DNA of 64,000 nucleotides, taken from the NCBI RefSeq assembly GCF_000715505.1, contig NZ_JHEH01000007.1, forward strand, positions 111,796-175,795, written 5' to 3'. A program made the translations under genes and the position numbers. Below are positions 35,903 to 43,870 of the stretch, piece by piece. The notes beneath the pieces are model-generated. The model had not been told where the DNA came from and made no database searches. It saw only the letters and a list, made by a program, of their open reading frames with translations. The stretch is from Thioclava dalianensis (GTDB lineage Bacteria > Pseudomonadota > Alphaproteobacteria > Rhodobacterales > Rhodobacteraceae). The first letter of the stretch is position 1. Every line of letters begins with the position of its first letter.

Positions 35903-36186
35903 TCGACCACCTTCGGCACGGCAAAGAAGCCCTCGCGGGCATCGGGGGCGTTTTTCAGGACTTTTTCGGGATAGCCACCATCGGTGACGACATCCTCGCG
36001 CCGCTTCAGGCGCATCGGGGTGACCGAGGTCATCGGCTCGATGCCGTCAACATCGACCTCTCCAAGCTGTTCCATGAAGGTCAGGATGTTCGAAAGCTCG
36101 CTTGCCAATGCGGGCAGGTTGTCTTCGGGCACCCGGATCCGAGCCAGGTGCGCAACCTTGCGCGCGGTGTCGATATCAATGGACAT
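35899..36186 (-). CDS. gatC: Asp-tRNA(Asn)/Glu-tRNA(Gln) amidotransferase subunit C
   Basis: A 95-residue subunit that wraps GatA and GatB together. It begins [20 protein letters not shown] and has the family segment [23 protein letters not shown]. It is the first gene of gatC-gatA and is divergent from the UPF0173 hydrolase gene across 146 bases. Confidence 0.97.
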   Translation of the reverse strand: MSIDIDTARKVAHLARIRVPEDNLPALASELSNILTFMEQLGEVDVDGIEPMTSVTPMRLKRREDVVTDGGYPEKVLKNAPDAREGFFAVPKVVE

Positions 36187-36332
36187 TGGGTTTCTCCGCT
36201 AATCTTGGATCGCGGTTTAGCCTTTGCCACGGGCGCTTTCAAGCGCTCCCCCTGAATGTGAGCCGCCTTACCCTGTCGCGGGCGCTTTTGCGCCCTAGTC
36301 TTGTGCATCAGATCCACAAAGGAGGACCCAGA

Positions 36333-37025
36333 ATGAAACTCACTTGGCTTGGCCATTCCGGCTTTCGCATCGAGACCGGCGATGCGGTGATCCTGCTCGA
36401 TCCGTTCCTGACCGGCTCGCCGGTCTTTCCCGATGACAAACGCGCCGAGGTCATCGCGGGCGCGACCCATATCCTGCTGACCCACGGCCATGGCGATCAC
36501 GCCTCTGACGCGGTGCCGATTGCCAAAGAGCTGGGCATTCCGATCTATTGCATTCACGAGCTGTCGATCCTGTTGGGCGCCGAGGGGGCCGAGGTCGTGG
36601 GCTTTGGCAAGGGCGGCACGGTCGCAATCGGCGATGCGAAGGTGACGATGGTGAACGCCACGCATTCGGCCTCGATCGATTACCGCGATGGCACACCGAT
36701 CTATGCGGGCCAACCTGCGGGCTTCATGCTCGCCGCGGAAGGCCACACGATCTACATCACCGGCGATACCGATATCATGGCCGATATGGAATGGATGGGC
36801 GAGCTGCACAAACCCGATATTGGGATCATCGCGGCAGGCGGTCATTTCACGATGGACATGACCCGCGCCGCTTGGGCTGCCAAAAAGTACTTTGACTTCA
36901 AGACCGTGATCCCGTGCCACTACAAGACCTTCGATGCGCTTGAACAATCGGCGCAACCGCTGATCGACGGCCTGCCCGGGGTACGCGTGATCGAACCCGA
37001 GGTGCTTGCACCGATCGAGATCTGA
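36333..37025 (+). CDS. UPF0173 metal-dependent hydrolase (metallo-beta-lactamase fold)
   Basis: A 230-residue cytoplasmic hydrolase of unknown substrate. The metal-binding HGHGDH is near residue 50, further His ligands lie in NATHSAS and at the C-terminal PCHYKTF, and an Asp in ITGDTDI. The start follows AAAGGAGG. The family is widespread but its function is not known. Confidence 0.92.
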   Translation: MKLTWLGHSGFRIETGDAVILLDPFLTGSPVFPDDKRAEVIAGATHILLTHGHGDHASDAVPIAKELGIPIYCIHELSILLGAEGAEVVGFGKGGTVAIGDAKVTMVNATHSASIDYRDGTPIYAGQPAGFMLAAEGHTIYITGDTDIMADMEWMGELHKPDIGIIAAGGHFTMDMTRAAWAAKKYFDFKTVIPCHYKTFDALEQSAQPLIDGLPGVRVIEPEVLAPIEI

Positions 37026-37033
37026 GCAATTTC

Positions 37034-37077
37034 TGACCTGCGGCGCGCGGTGATCGCTTGAAGCGCGCCGCAGGTCA
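37034..37077. repeat. Perfect 15-bp inverted repeat
   Basis: Arms TGACCTGCGGCGCGC and GCGCGCCGCAGGTCA are separated by 14 bases, between the hydrolase stop and the first MerR gene. No T-run follows. It could be a stem that terminates or attenuates, or an operator close to the MerR start. Confidence 0.6.
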
Positions 37078-37110
37078 CGCTAGCGTCTGACGTCCACGGG
37101 AGGGAGCCGC

Positions 37111-37479
37111 ATGTCCGACTTGCTGACATTCAAACAGATGTGCGAGCGCTTCGATGTCACCCCGCGCACCCTGCGCTATTACGAATATATCGAGCTGCTC
37201 AGCCCTCAAAAGGAGGGGCGCTCGCGTTATTATGGTCCGCGCGAGATTGCTCGGATGACACTCATCCTGCGGGGTCGGCGCTTCGGATTCTCACTTGAGG
37301 AGCTCCGGCAATGGCTGCTGATCTATGATCAGCAAGGAACCGCCGAACAAAATCGCGTCTGGGTTGAGTTGGCCGATAGGCAGCTCAACCACCTTAAAAT
37401 ACAGCGCGACGAACTTGATAGCGCCATCGAAGACCTGCGACAATTGCGTGATCAAGTCGACAAGACACTTGATTCCTGA
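37111..37479 (+). CDS. MerR-family transcriptional regulator, copy 1
   Basis: A 122-residue regulator: N-terminal winged helix with MCERFDVTPRTLRYYEYIELLSP, then a coiled-coil dimer region (from about residue 75). There are no metal-ligand cysteines, so a small-molecule rather than metal signal is likely. It is a paralogue of the next MerR gene, with many identical residues in the DNA-binding half (VTPRTLRxYE, LILRGxRFGFSLEE). GGGAGGG precedes the ATG. Confidence 0.85.
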   Translation: MSDLLTFKQMCERFDVTPRTLRYYEYIELLSPQKEGRSRYYGPREIARMTLILRGRRFGFSLEELRQWLLIYDQQGTAEQNRVWVELADRQLNHLKIQRDELDSAIEDLRQLRDQVDKTLDS

Positions 37480-37596
37480 TTGCAAATTGCATTCCTAGAC
37501 GTCAGCTTGCCTGGATAAATCCAGCAAAAGCTGACGTTTTGTGATGCGACATGCGAAAGAAAAGTTCCCGATCGGGCAGTGAAACGCATCTTACAT

Positions 37597-37635
37597 CACG
37601 TCACCGCAACCGTGACGCCACGTTACGGTGACGTG
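37597..37635. promoter_or_regulatory. Candidate MerR operator: 10-bp inverted repeat before copy 2
   Basis: Perfect arms CACGTCACCG (37597-37606) and CGGTGACGTG (37626-37635) flank a centre that itself contains CGTGACGCCACG. The same ACGTCAC/GTGACGT words recur before gst (41883-41933). A separate palindrome TTTACGTAAA is at 37688-37697. MerR proteins of the LiuR type bind ACGT-containing palindromes; this assignment is inferred. Confidence 0.5.
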
Positions 37636-37717
37636 GGCGTCAAGAAAGCTTGTAATGTGGGGGGAGTCGTAGGATTTGCTCCACTCTTTTACGTAAAGGA
37701 AGTGCGAGGCCGAGACT

Positions 37718-38113
37718 ATGACGGAAGAAGTTTTGACGATCCGCGAGATGTGTGACGCATTCAATGTGACGCCACGCACCCTGCGGTTCTACGAGAGCAA
37801 GGAGTTGTTGTTCCCGATCCGAGAGGGACAGAAGCGTCTGTTCACGCGACGTGACCGCGCAAGGCTGAAACTGATCCTGCGCGGTAAGCGTTTCGGGTTC
37901 AGTCTGGAGGATATCCGCCAGCTTCTGGATCTCTACGAGATGGGCGATCAGCAAAAGACGCAGTTGAGCGAGACGATCAAGCTCGCACAGCAACGTCTCG
38001 AAGAGATGCAGCGCCAGCGCGATGAGCTGGGGCAAGCGATTTCCGAACTCGCCGAGCAGATCGGGTGGGGGGAGAAACAACTGGAGAAGGCGCGCCACGA
38101 AGACGCGGCCTGA
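37718..38113 (+). CDS. MerR-family transcriptional regulator, copy 2
   Basis: A 131-residue regulator with the same layout as copy 1: MCDAFNVTPRTLRFYESKELLFP, then LILRGKRFGFSLEDIRQLLDLYE and a Gln/Glu-rich coiled coil ending with a short tail. No cysteines are present. It lies 30 bases before the acyl-CoA dehydrogenase gene and is probably cotranscribed, as with LiuR-like regulators of fatty-acid or branched-chain amino-acid breakdown. The possible operator palindromes lie just before its start. Confidence 0.88.
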   Translation: MTEEVLTIREMCDAFNVTPRTLRFYESKELLFPIREGQKRLFTRRDRARLKLILRGKRFGFSLEDIRQLLDLYEMGDQQKTQLSETIKLAQQRLEEMQRQRDELGQAISELAEQIGWGEKQLEKARHEDAA

Positions 38114-38143
38114 TCCGCGAATGAGAGGAAACGGGAGGGCGCC

Positions 38144-39919
38144 ATGCCGAATTTTACCGCCAACACCAAGGATATGCAGTTCGTCCTGCAAGAACTCCTG
38201 AAGATCTCGCAGGCCGATATTCCCGGCTATGAGGAAATGGAGCCCGACTTCACCGAAGCGGTGCTCGATGCAGCCGGTAAGGTTTCGGCAGAAGTGCTCG
38301 CACCTCTCAACGAGGTTGGCGACAAGGAAGGCTGCGTGCTGGAGAATGGCGTCGTGCGCACGCCCAAGGGCTTCGACAAGGCCTTTGCCGCGATGAAAGA
38401 GGGCGGCTGGACCGCGCTTGATTGCGACCCCGAATTTGGCGGTCAGGGCATGCCCTATGTGCTCAACTGCGCGGTGGGCGAGATGTTTGTGTCCGCCAAT
38501 ATGGCGTTCAACATGTATCAGGGCCTGACCCACGGCGCCTATTCCGCGATCCACACCCACGGGACGGAAGACCAGAAGGCGACCTACCTTCCCAAGATGG
38601 TCACCTGCGACTGGACCGGCACGATGAACCTGACCGAGCCGCATTGCGGCACGGATCTGGGCCTCATGCGCACAAAGGCCGAACCGCAGGACGATGGCTC
38701 CTACGCGATTTCGGGCACCAAGATCTTCATCTCGGCGGGCGATCACGACCTGTCGGAGAACGTGATCCATCTGGTGCTGGCCAAGGCGCCGGGCGGCGGC
38801 GAGGGCACCAAGGGCGTCTCGCTGTTCATCGTGCCGAAATTCCTCGTGAACGAAGACGGCTCGCTGGGCGAGCGCAACGGGGTGTCCGTCGGCAAGCTCG
38901 AAGAGAAAATGGGCATCCACGGCAACGCCACCTGCGTGATGAACTACGATGGCGCCAAGGGCTGGCTGCTGGGCGATCTCCACAAAGGCATGCGCGCGAT
39001 GTTCACGATGATGAACGAAGCGCGTCTCGGCGTAGGCCTGCAGGGCTACGCGGTGGCCGAAGGGGCCTATCAGGAGGCCGTGGCCTATGCCAAGGATCGC
39101 CAGCAAGGCCGCGCGGTGACCGGCGCTGAAGCCCCTGAGAAATCCGCCGATCCGATCATCGTACATCCCGATGTGCGCCGGATGCTGATGGATCAGAAGA
39201 GCTTCATCGAAGGCGCACGGGCCTTTACCTTCTGGGGCGCGCATCTGATCGACCGCTCGCATAAGGCCAGCGATGCCGAAGCCGAGGGGCTGATCTCGCT
39301 GATGACGCCGGTGATCAAAGGCTTCCTGACCGACAAGGGCTTTGAGACCGCCGTGCAGGCGCAACAGGTCTTTGGCGGCCACGGCTACACCGAAGACTGG
39401 CCGATGTCGCAGCATGTCCGCGACGCGCGGATCGCGATGATCTACGAGGGGGCGAACGGCATTCAGGCGCTCGATCTGGTGGGGCGCAAGCTCGCTCAGG
39501 ACGGCGGCAAACACGTCATGGCCTTTTTCGAAATGGTCAAGGCAGAGTGCAAGTCGCATGATGGCGACGAGCGGATGAAAGCCTTCGTCGAGCCGCTCAA
39601 GGCCGCATCGAAGCAGCTTCAGACCGCGGGTATGTTCTTTATGAATAACGGGATGAAGAACCCCAACGCCGCGCTCTCGGGCAGCTATGACTTCATGCAT
39701 CTGATGGGGCATGTCTGCCTTGGCCTGATGTGGACCCGGATGGCGAAAGCCGCCCTCGATGCGCTCGATGGCGGAGCCTCGGACACCGCGTTCTACGAGG
39801 GCAAGCTGACCACCGGCCGCTACTACATGGCGCGCCAGTTGCCCGCCTGCGCGATGCATCTCGCACGGATCGAAAGCGGCGCGGATCCGGTCATGGAACT
39901 GGCCGACGATCAGTTCTGA
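38144..39919 (+). CDS. Acyl-CoA dehydrogenase with C-terminal extension (FadE/DmdC-like)
   Basis: A 591-residue flavoenzyme that introduces the alpha-beta double bond in an acyl-CoA. The family core is present: FAD-binding [19 protein letters not shown] and the catalytic Glu in [18 protein letters not shown]. The length and the extra C-terminal helical domain are those of the long group that includes DmdC (methylthiopropionyl-CoA dehydrogenase) and FadE-like AcdA. The exact substrate cannot be told. GAGGG before the ATG is adequate. Its MerR neighbour and the later fadAB operon suggest beta-oxidation. Confidence 0.9.
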   Translation: MPNFTANTKDMQFVLQELLKISQADIPGYEEMEPDFTEAVLDAAGKVSAEVLAPLNEVGDKEGCVLENGVVRTPKGFDKAFAAMKEGGWTALDCDPEFGGQGMPYVLNCAVGEMFVSANMAFNMYQGLTHGAYSAIHTHGTEDQKATYLPKMVTCDWTGTMNLTEPHCGTDLGLMRTKAEPQDDGSYAISGTKIFISAGDHDLSENVIHLVLAKAPGGGEGTKGVSLFIVPKFLVNEDGSLGERNGVSVGKLEEKMGIHGNATCVMNYDGAKGWLLGDLHKGMRAMFTMMNEARLGVGLQGYAVAEGAYQEAVAYAKDRQQGRAVTGAEAPEKSADPIIVHPDVRRMLMDQKSFIEGARAFTFWGAHLIDRSHKASDAEAEGLISLMTPVIKGFLTDKGFETAVQAQQVFGGHGYTEDWPMSQHVRDARIAMIYEGANGIQALDLVGRKLAQDGGKHVMAFFEMVKAECKSHDGDERMKAFVEPLKAASKQLQTAGMFFMNNGMKNPNAALSGSYDFMHLMGHVCLGLMWTRMAKAALDALDGGASDTAFYEGKLTTGRYYMARQLPACAMHLARIESGADPVMELADDQF

Positions 39920-40069
39920 TCGACCCTGACTGACGGTATGACGGGCGGCGGGCTTCGGCCCGCCGTTCTCATTTACATCACTTGCATTTGCTCTGATGTG
40001 TCCCGCGCCCAGATTGCGCGGCTGCGCACCTCAGCTACTGTGGTTGAGAACCCGACTCACGAGGACCAC

Positions 40070-40429
40070 ATGTATCTGGGCACCGCCGAGACCAATCGCC
40101 GATATGCAGCCGCGCTTGCTGAATTGCAGGCGCGCGGCGTGATCCACACCCATAAGATTGCGCCGTTCAACCGGTTGCTCGAATGGTTCGGCTTCGAGCC
40201 GCGCCCTGTCCCGTTCCTGAGTTGGAAGCAAAGCCTGTTGATCTTCACGCTGGGCTTTGCGATTGCCCAGTTGATCGTCGATCCGCTGCTGAGCTGGACC
40301 ACCGGACTTTCCTTTGGCTTTCATACCGTCGAGCTGGTCATCAGCGCGCTGATCTTCGGCGGCATCATGGCAGTATTTCAGGTCTGGCGGCAGCACAAGC
40401 TGGGCTTGAGCGACTGGGAGCAGCTTTGA
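40070..40429 (+). CDS. Small membrane protein, possibly DUF6404 family
   Basis: A 119-residue protein with a soluble N-terminus (MYLGTAETNRRYAAALAELQARG) and two hydrophobic helices (SLLIFTLGFAIAQLIVDPLL and VELVISALIFGGIMAVFQVW). The pattern of an N-terminal helix followed by two membrane segments resembles DUF6404, which I recall only loosely. GAGGA precedes the ATG at 40070; the in-frame extension from 39938 is not supported. Confidence 0.6.
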   Translation: MYLGTAETNRRYAAALAELQARGVIHTHKIAPFNRLLEWFGFEPRPVPFLSWKQSLLIFTLGFAIAQLIVDPLLSWTTGLSFGFHTVELVISALIFGGIMAVFQVWRQHKLGLSDWEQL

Positions 40430-40530
40430 GAAATCGGGGCCTGCACAGGGCCCTTCGCAATCGGCCATTTTCTTAGCGCCCAATCTTGCCTAAGCTGCGC
40501 CTCAGGATCAGAGATGCGAGGATCGCGCCC

Positions 40531-40974
40531 ATGACCGAAGCCCATGCTTTCCCGCAAGCGCGCGGCGGCTGCCAATGCGGCGCTATCCGCTTTACGATCG
40601 CACCGGGGCTTGCCAAGGCAAGCCTGTGCCATTGCCGGATGTGCCAGCGCGCCAGCGGCAACGTCTTTGTTCCACTTTACGAAATCCCGGCAGAGCGCAT
40701 CGCCTGGCAAGGCGTCGAGCCGCAGGAATGGGCGTCGTCCAACATCTCGCAGCGCGGCTTTTGTCCGACCTGCGGCACACCGCTTTATCTGCGCACGGGC
40801 GATACATACGAGATCATGGCAGGCTGCCTACATCCCGATTTCCCCTTCACGCCCGCCGATCAAGGCGGGATGGAGGCGCGCAGCACATGGCTCGACGCGC
40901 TGGCCAAGATCCCGTCCCATGACACCACGCCCGCGCTTCTCGCGCAGGTCGTCTCCAATCAATCCGCGGAGTAG
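40531..40974 (+). CDS. GFA (glutathione-dependent formaldehyde-activating) family protein
   Basis: A 147-residue zinc protein of the GFA fold. Cysteine motifs GGCQCGAIRF, LCHCRMCQRASG and FCPTCGTPL supply the metal sites. Related enzymes act on glutathione adducts, but the fold is functionally broad. Start MTEAHAFPQ at 40531; a longer in-frame start at 40486 is possible. Confidence 0.87.
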   Translation: MTEAHAFPQARGGCQCGAIRFTIAPGLAKASLCHCRMCQRASGNVFVPLYEIPAERIAWQGVEPQEWASSNISQRGFCPTCGTPLYLRTGDTYEIMAGCLHPDFPFTPADQGGMEARSTWLDALAKIPSHDTTPALLAQVVSNQSAE

Positions 40975-40976
40975 AG

Positions 40977-41189
40977 ATGCCCAAACGCCTCAGACTGACA
41001 CGCCGGTTTCCGGTCGCGATGACAAACGATGCCTATCGCCGCCTCAACCGCTTTGCACAAGAGGCCGAGATCAGCCCCGACGAGGCGCTGACCTTCATCT
41101 TCGAGCATTTCAACTCGATCACGGATGACGACAATCTCGGGCACCGCCTACGCCTGTTCAAGGCCGAGCTGCCCGAGCGCAAGGCCTGA
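40977..41189 (+). CDS. 70-residue ribbon-helix-helix-like protein
   Basis: A short basic-start protein, MPKRLRLTRRFPVAMTNDAY, then RRLNRFAQEAEISPDEALTFIFEHF. The arrangement (a short strand with alternating polar and apolar residues followed by two helices) resembles a ribbon-helix-helix DNA-binding domain. No toxin gene is adjacent. It begins two bases after the GFA stop, with GGAG upstream, so it is probably cotranscribed with it. Confidence 0.6.
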   Translation: MPKRLRLTRRFPVAMTNDAYRRLNRFAQEAEISPDEALTFIFEHFNSITDDDNLGHRLRLFKAELPERKA

Positions 41190-41230
41190 TCGGCCTTTCA
41201 ATCCCCCCACAGTCAACGGAAAGGAAGACA

Positions 41231-41761
41231 ATGACTCGTCTCCCCCTCGCGCTTGCCCTGATGCTTGCCTCGACGCTGCCCGCCGCGGCCTTTGATGCCG
41301 CCGACCGCAACGCAGTGACGCAGGAAGTCGCCGGTTTTGAGAAAGCCGTGCAGGAAAAGGAATATGACGTGTTTTTCGACACGGTCCCGCCGAAGATGAT
41401 GAAGAGTATCGCACAGACCAATGGCATCACGGTCGACAAGCTCGAAGACACGATGCAGACCCAGATCAAAAAGGCGATGTCCAAGGTCACCATGAAAAGC
41501 TTCCATATGGATGTCAGTGCGATGACGACGGGCAAGACAAGCACCGGGCGCGCCTATGCGCAGATCCCGACGACATCCGAGATGGAAGTGCCCAATATGG
41601 GCACGGTGCGCGCGACCAACACGACCCTTGCGCTCAAGGATAACGGCGAGTGGTATCTCGTGCGGATCGACAGCCCGGCGCAGCAAGAGATCCTGCGCAA
41701 GGTCTATCCAGACTTCAAGGATGTGAGCTTTCCCAAGGGCACGCTCGAAACCCTGAACTGA
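41231..41761 (+). CDS. Secreted protein, unknown function
   Basis: A 176-residue protein with a Sec signal peptide (MTRLPLALALMLASTLPAAA). The mature part begins FDAADRNAVTQEVAGFEKAVQEKEY and has the look of an NTF2-like or 'DUF' alpha/beta fold: a long helix, KMMKSIAQTNGITVDKLEDTM, then beta strands ending in NGEWYLVRIDSPAQQEILRKVYP. No cysteines. GGAAAGGA precedes the ATG. Family unrecognised. Confidence 0.75.
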   Translation: MTRLPLALALMLASTLPAAAFDAADRNAVTQEVAGFEKAVQEKEYDVFFDTVPPKMMKSIAQTNGITVDKLEDTMQTQIKKAMSKVTMKSFHMDVSAMTTGKTSTGRAYAQIPTTSEMEVPNMGTVRATNTTLALKDNGEWYLVRIDSPAQQEILRKVYPDFKDVSFPKGTLETLN

Positions 41762-41769
41762 TCACGACG

Positions 41770-41833
41770 GCGCGCAGCTGCGCGCGATAGGATGGACAGA
41801 GCTGACGCGCCCGGACGACATCGCCGGGCGCGT
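41770..41833 (+). terminator. Palindrome and intrinsic terminator after the secreted-protein gene
   Basis: A perfect 16-bp palindrome GCGCGCAGCTGCGCGC (41770-41785) lies eight bases after the stop, and then a hairpin ACGCGCCCGG / CCGGGCGCGT (41805-41833, 9-base loop) followed by TTTGT. The second stem is a good intrinsic terminator. Confidence 0.7.
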
Positions 41834-41882
41834 TTGTCATTGCCCAGAGAACCTCCCCCTCCCCGGGCAGCTATCGCTACGG

Positions 41883-41972
41883 AACGTCACCAAGTCTCTC
41901 GCGTTGAACGCCACGTCGTGATGGAGTGACGTTGCGGCGAAACAGGGCCTTGGGGCTTACGTTTGCGTCACT
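41883..41972. promoter_or_regulatory. Candidate MerR operator region before gst-fadAB
   Basis: AACGTCAC (41883-41890) and GTGACGTT (41926-41933) form an inverted pair around CACGTCGTG, and TTACGTTTGCGTCA follows about 25 bases later. These words echo those at 37597-37635, so one MerR regulator could control both the dehydrogenase and the gst-fadA-fadB operon. Inferred from shared words only. Confidence 0.45.
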
Positions 41973-42010
41973 GAAGGGTCAGATTAGAGTCAACACGGGG
42001 AGGTGGTCGC

Positions 42011-42637
42011 ATGGCGGCGAAACTGTATTGCTTTGGCGAGTCGGGCAACGCCTATAAGGCGGCGCTTACGATGGAACTGTCGGGCTATGACTGGGAGCCG
42101 GTCTATATTGATTTTTTCAATGGCGAGGCCCGTAGCCAAGAATATCGCGAGTTAAACGAGATGGGCGAGGCGCCGCTTTTTGTCGAAGGCGATACCAAGC
42201 TGAGCCAATCCTGCGTGATCCAGCTTCATGTCGCCGAGCAGACCGGCAAGTTTCTGGCTGAGGATCGTAACGAAATGCTGCGCTGGATGTTCTGGGACGG
42301 CCAGAAAGGGTCGGGCCAGCAAGGCGGCTTGCGCTTCTTGATGAACTTCCTGCCCGAAGCCAAACGCCCGCAGGAGGCGATCAAGTTTCTCAGCGGCCGC
42401 GTTCTGGCCGCGCTCGGCACGCTTGAGGCGCATCTCGAGGGCCGTGACTGGATGGTCGGTGCCGCGCCCAGCCTCGCGGATTTCGCCTGCTGTGGCTATC
42501 TCTATTACCCCGAGCCCTTCGGCTTCGCGCGCAAGGACTTCCCGAATATCGACCGCTGGCTGGACCGCATCGCGGCCCTGCCCGGTTGGAAACACCCCTA
42601 TGAACTAATGCCCGGAAACCCTTCTGACCGGGCGTGA
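42011..42637 (+). CDS. Glutathione S-transferase family protein
   Basis: A 208-residue cytosolic GST-fold protein: N-terminal thioredoxin-like domain (AKLYCFGESGNAYKAALTMELSGYDWEPVYIDF, with Ser/Tyr candidates for catalysis) and a C-terminal helical domain (WMVGAAPSLADFACCGYLYYPE). It is 10 bases before fadA and shares its operon, which suggests a role linked to acyl-CoA or lipid-peroxide metabolism. GGGGAGG precedes the ATG. Confidence 0.88.
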   Translation: MAAKLYCFGESGNAYKAALTMELSGYDWEPVYIDFFNGEARSQEYRELNEMGEAPLFVEGDTKLSQSCVIQLHVAEQTGKFLAEDRNEMLRWMFWDGQKGSGQQGGLRFLMNFLPEAKRPQEAIKFLSGRVLAALGTLEAHLEGRDWMVGAAPSLADFACCGYLYYPEPFGFARKDFPNIDRWLDRIAALPGWKHPYELMPGNPSDRA

Positions 42638-42647
42638 GGAGGACCAG

Positions 42648-43859
42648 ATGACAGACGCATATATCTATGACGCAGCCCGCACACCGCGCGGCAAGGGTCG
42701 CAAGGACGGATCGCTCCACGAGGTCAGCTCGGTTGCGCTCTCCGCCGGGCTCTTGAACGCGGTCAAGGCCCGCAACGGGCTTGAGGGCCACGCGGTCGAG
42801 GACGTGATCTGGGGCAACGCGACCCAGGTGATGGAACAGGGCGGGTGCCTTGCGCGCTCTGCCGTGCTCCTGTCCGATCTCGATGAGCGCATTCCGGGCC
42901 TGTCGATCAACCGCTTCTGTGCAAGCGGCATGGAGGCGGTGAACCTTGCCGCCAACCAGATCCGCGGCGGCGCGGGGCAAGCCTATATCGCGGGCGGCGT
43001 CGAGATGATGGGCCGCGTTGCGATGGGCTCTGACGGGGCGGCCATCGCGGTCGATCCGAGCCTTGCGATGAAGACCTATTTCGTGCCGCAGGGGATCTCT
43101 GCTGACATCATCGCCACCGAATATGGCTTCTCGCGCGAGGATGTGGACGCGCTGGCCGTCGAAAGCCAGAAACGCGCAGCCGAGGCCATCGCCGATAACC
43201 GCTTTGCCAAATCGCTCGTCCCGGTCACCGACCAGAACGGCCTGACCATTCTGGATCACGACGAATATCCGCGCGCGGGCACCACGCTCGAGACGCTGGG
43301 CGCGCTCAAGGCGAGCTTCAAGGATATGGGCGAGGTGATGCCCGGTTTCGACAAGGTCGCGATGCTGAAATATCCGCATCTCGATCACATCAACCACGTC
43401 CATCACGCGGGCAACTCCTCGGGGATCGTGGATGGTGCGGCGGCAGTGCTGATCGGCTCCAAGGAATTTGGCGAAGCGCATGGCCTCAAGCCCCGCGCCC
43501 GCATCCGTGCGACCGCCAAGATCGGCACCGATCCGACGATCATGCTGACAGGCCCCGTGCCGGTGACCGAGAAGATCTTGGCCGACTCGGGCATGTCGAT
43601 CTCGGATATCGACCTCTTCGAAGTGAACGAGGCTTTCGCTGCCGTCGTCTTGCGCTTCATGCAGGCGTTCCAGGTCGACGCCTCCAAGGTCAACGTCAAT
43701 GGCGGCGCAATCGCGCTTGGCCACCCGCTGGGCGCAACCGGCGCAATCATCATCGGCACGCTTCTCGATGAACTGGAGCGGCGCGACCTGTCGACCGGGC
43801 TGGCAACGCTCTGCGTGGCCTCCGGCATGGGTGCTGCAACCATCATCGAACGCGTGTGA
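42648..43859 (+). CDS. fadA: Acetyl-CoA C-acyltransferase (3-ketoacyl-CoA thiolase)
   Basis: A 403-residue thiolase, the last step of beta-oxidation. The acyl-binding Cys91 is in NRFCASGMEAV, the His in GHPLGATGA near 358 and a second Cys in TLCVASGMG near 389. It is 10 bases after gst and 11 bases before fadB. Together with fadB it forms the trifunctional complex. Confidence 0.96.
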   Translation: MTDAYIYDAARTPRGKGRKDGSLHEVSSVALSAGLLNAVKARNGLEGHAVEDVIWGNATQVMEQGGCLARSAVLLSDLDERIPGLSINRFCASGMEAVNLAANQIRGGAGQAYIAGGVEMMGRVAMGSDGAAIAVDPSLAMKTYFVPQGISADIIATEYGFSREDVDALAVESQKRAAEAIADNRFAKSLVPVTDQNGLTILDHDEYPRAGTTLETLGALKASFKDMGEVMPGFDKVAMLKYPHLDHINHVHHAGNSSGIVDGAAAVLIGSKEFGEAHGLKPRARIRATAKIGTDPTIMLTGPVPVTEKILADSGMSISDIDLFEVNEAFAAVVLRFMQAFQVDASKVNVNGGAIALGHPLGATGAIIIGTLLDELERRDLSTGLATLCVASGMGAATIIERV

Positions 43860-43870
43860 GGGAGGGACAA

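Noticed and set aside
37640..39859. Long open frame (about 739 codons) on the minus strand across the acyl-CoA dehydrogenase gene
   Set aside because: Antisense to a well-supported gene, with His/Arg-rich composition and no recognisable domain.
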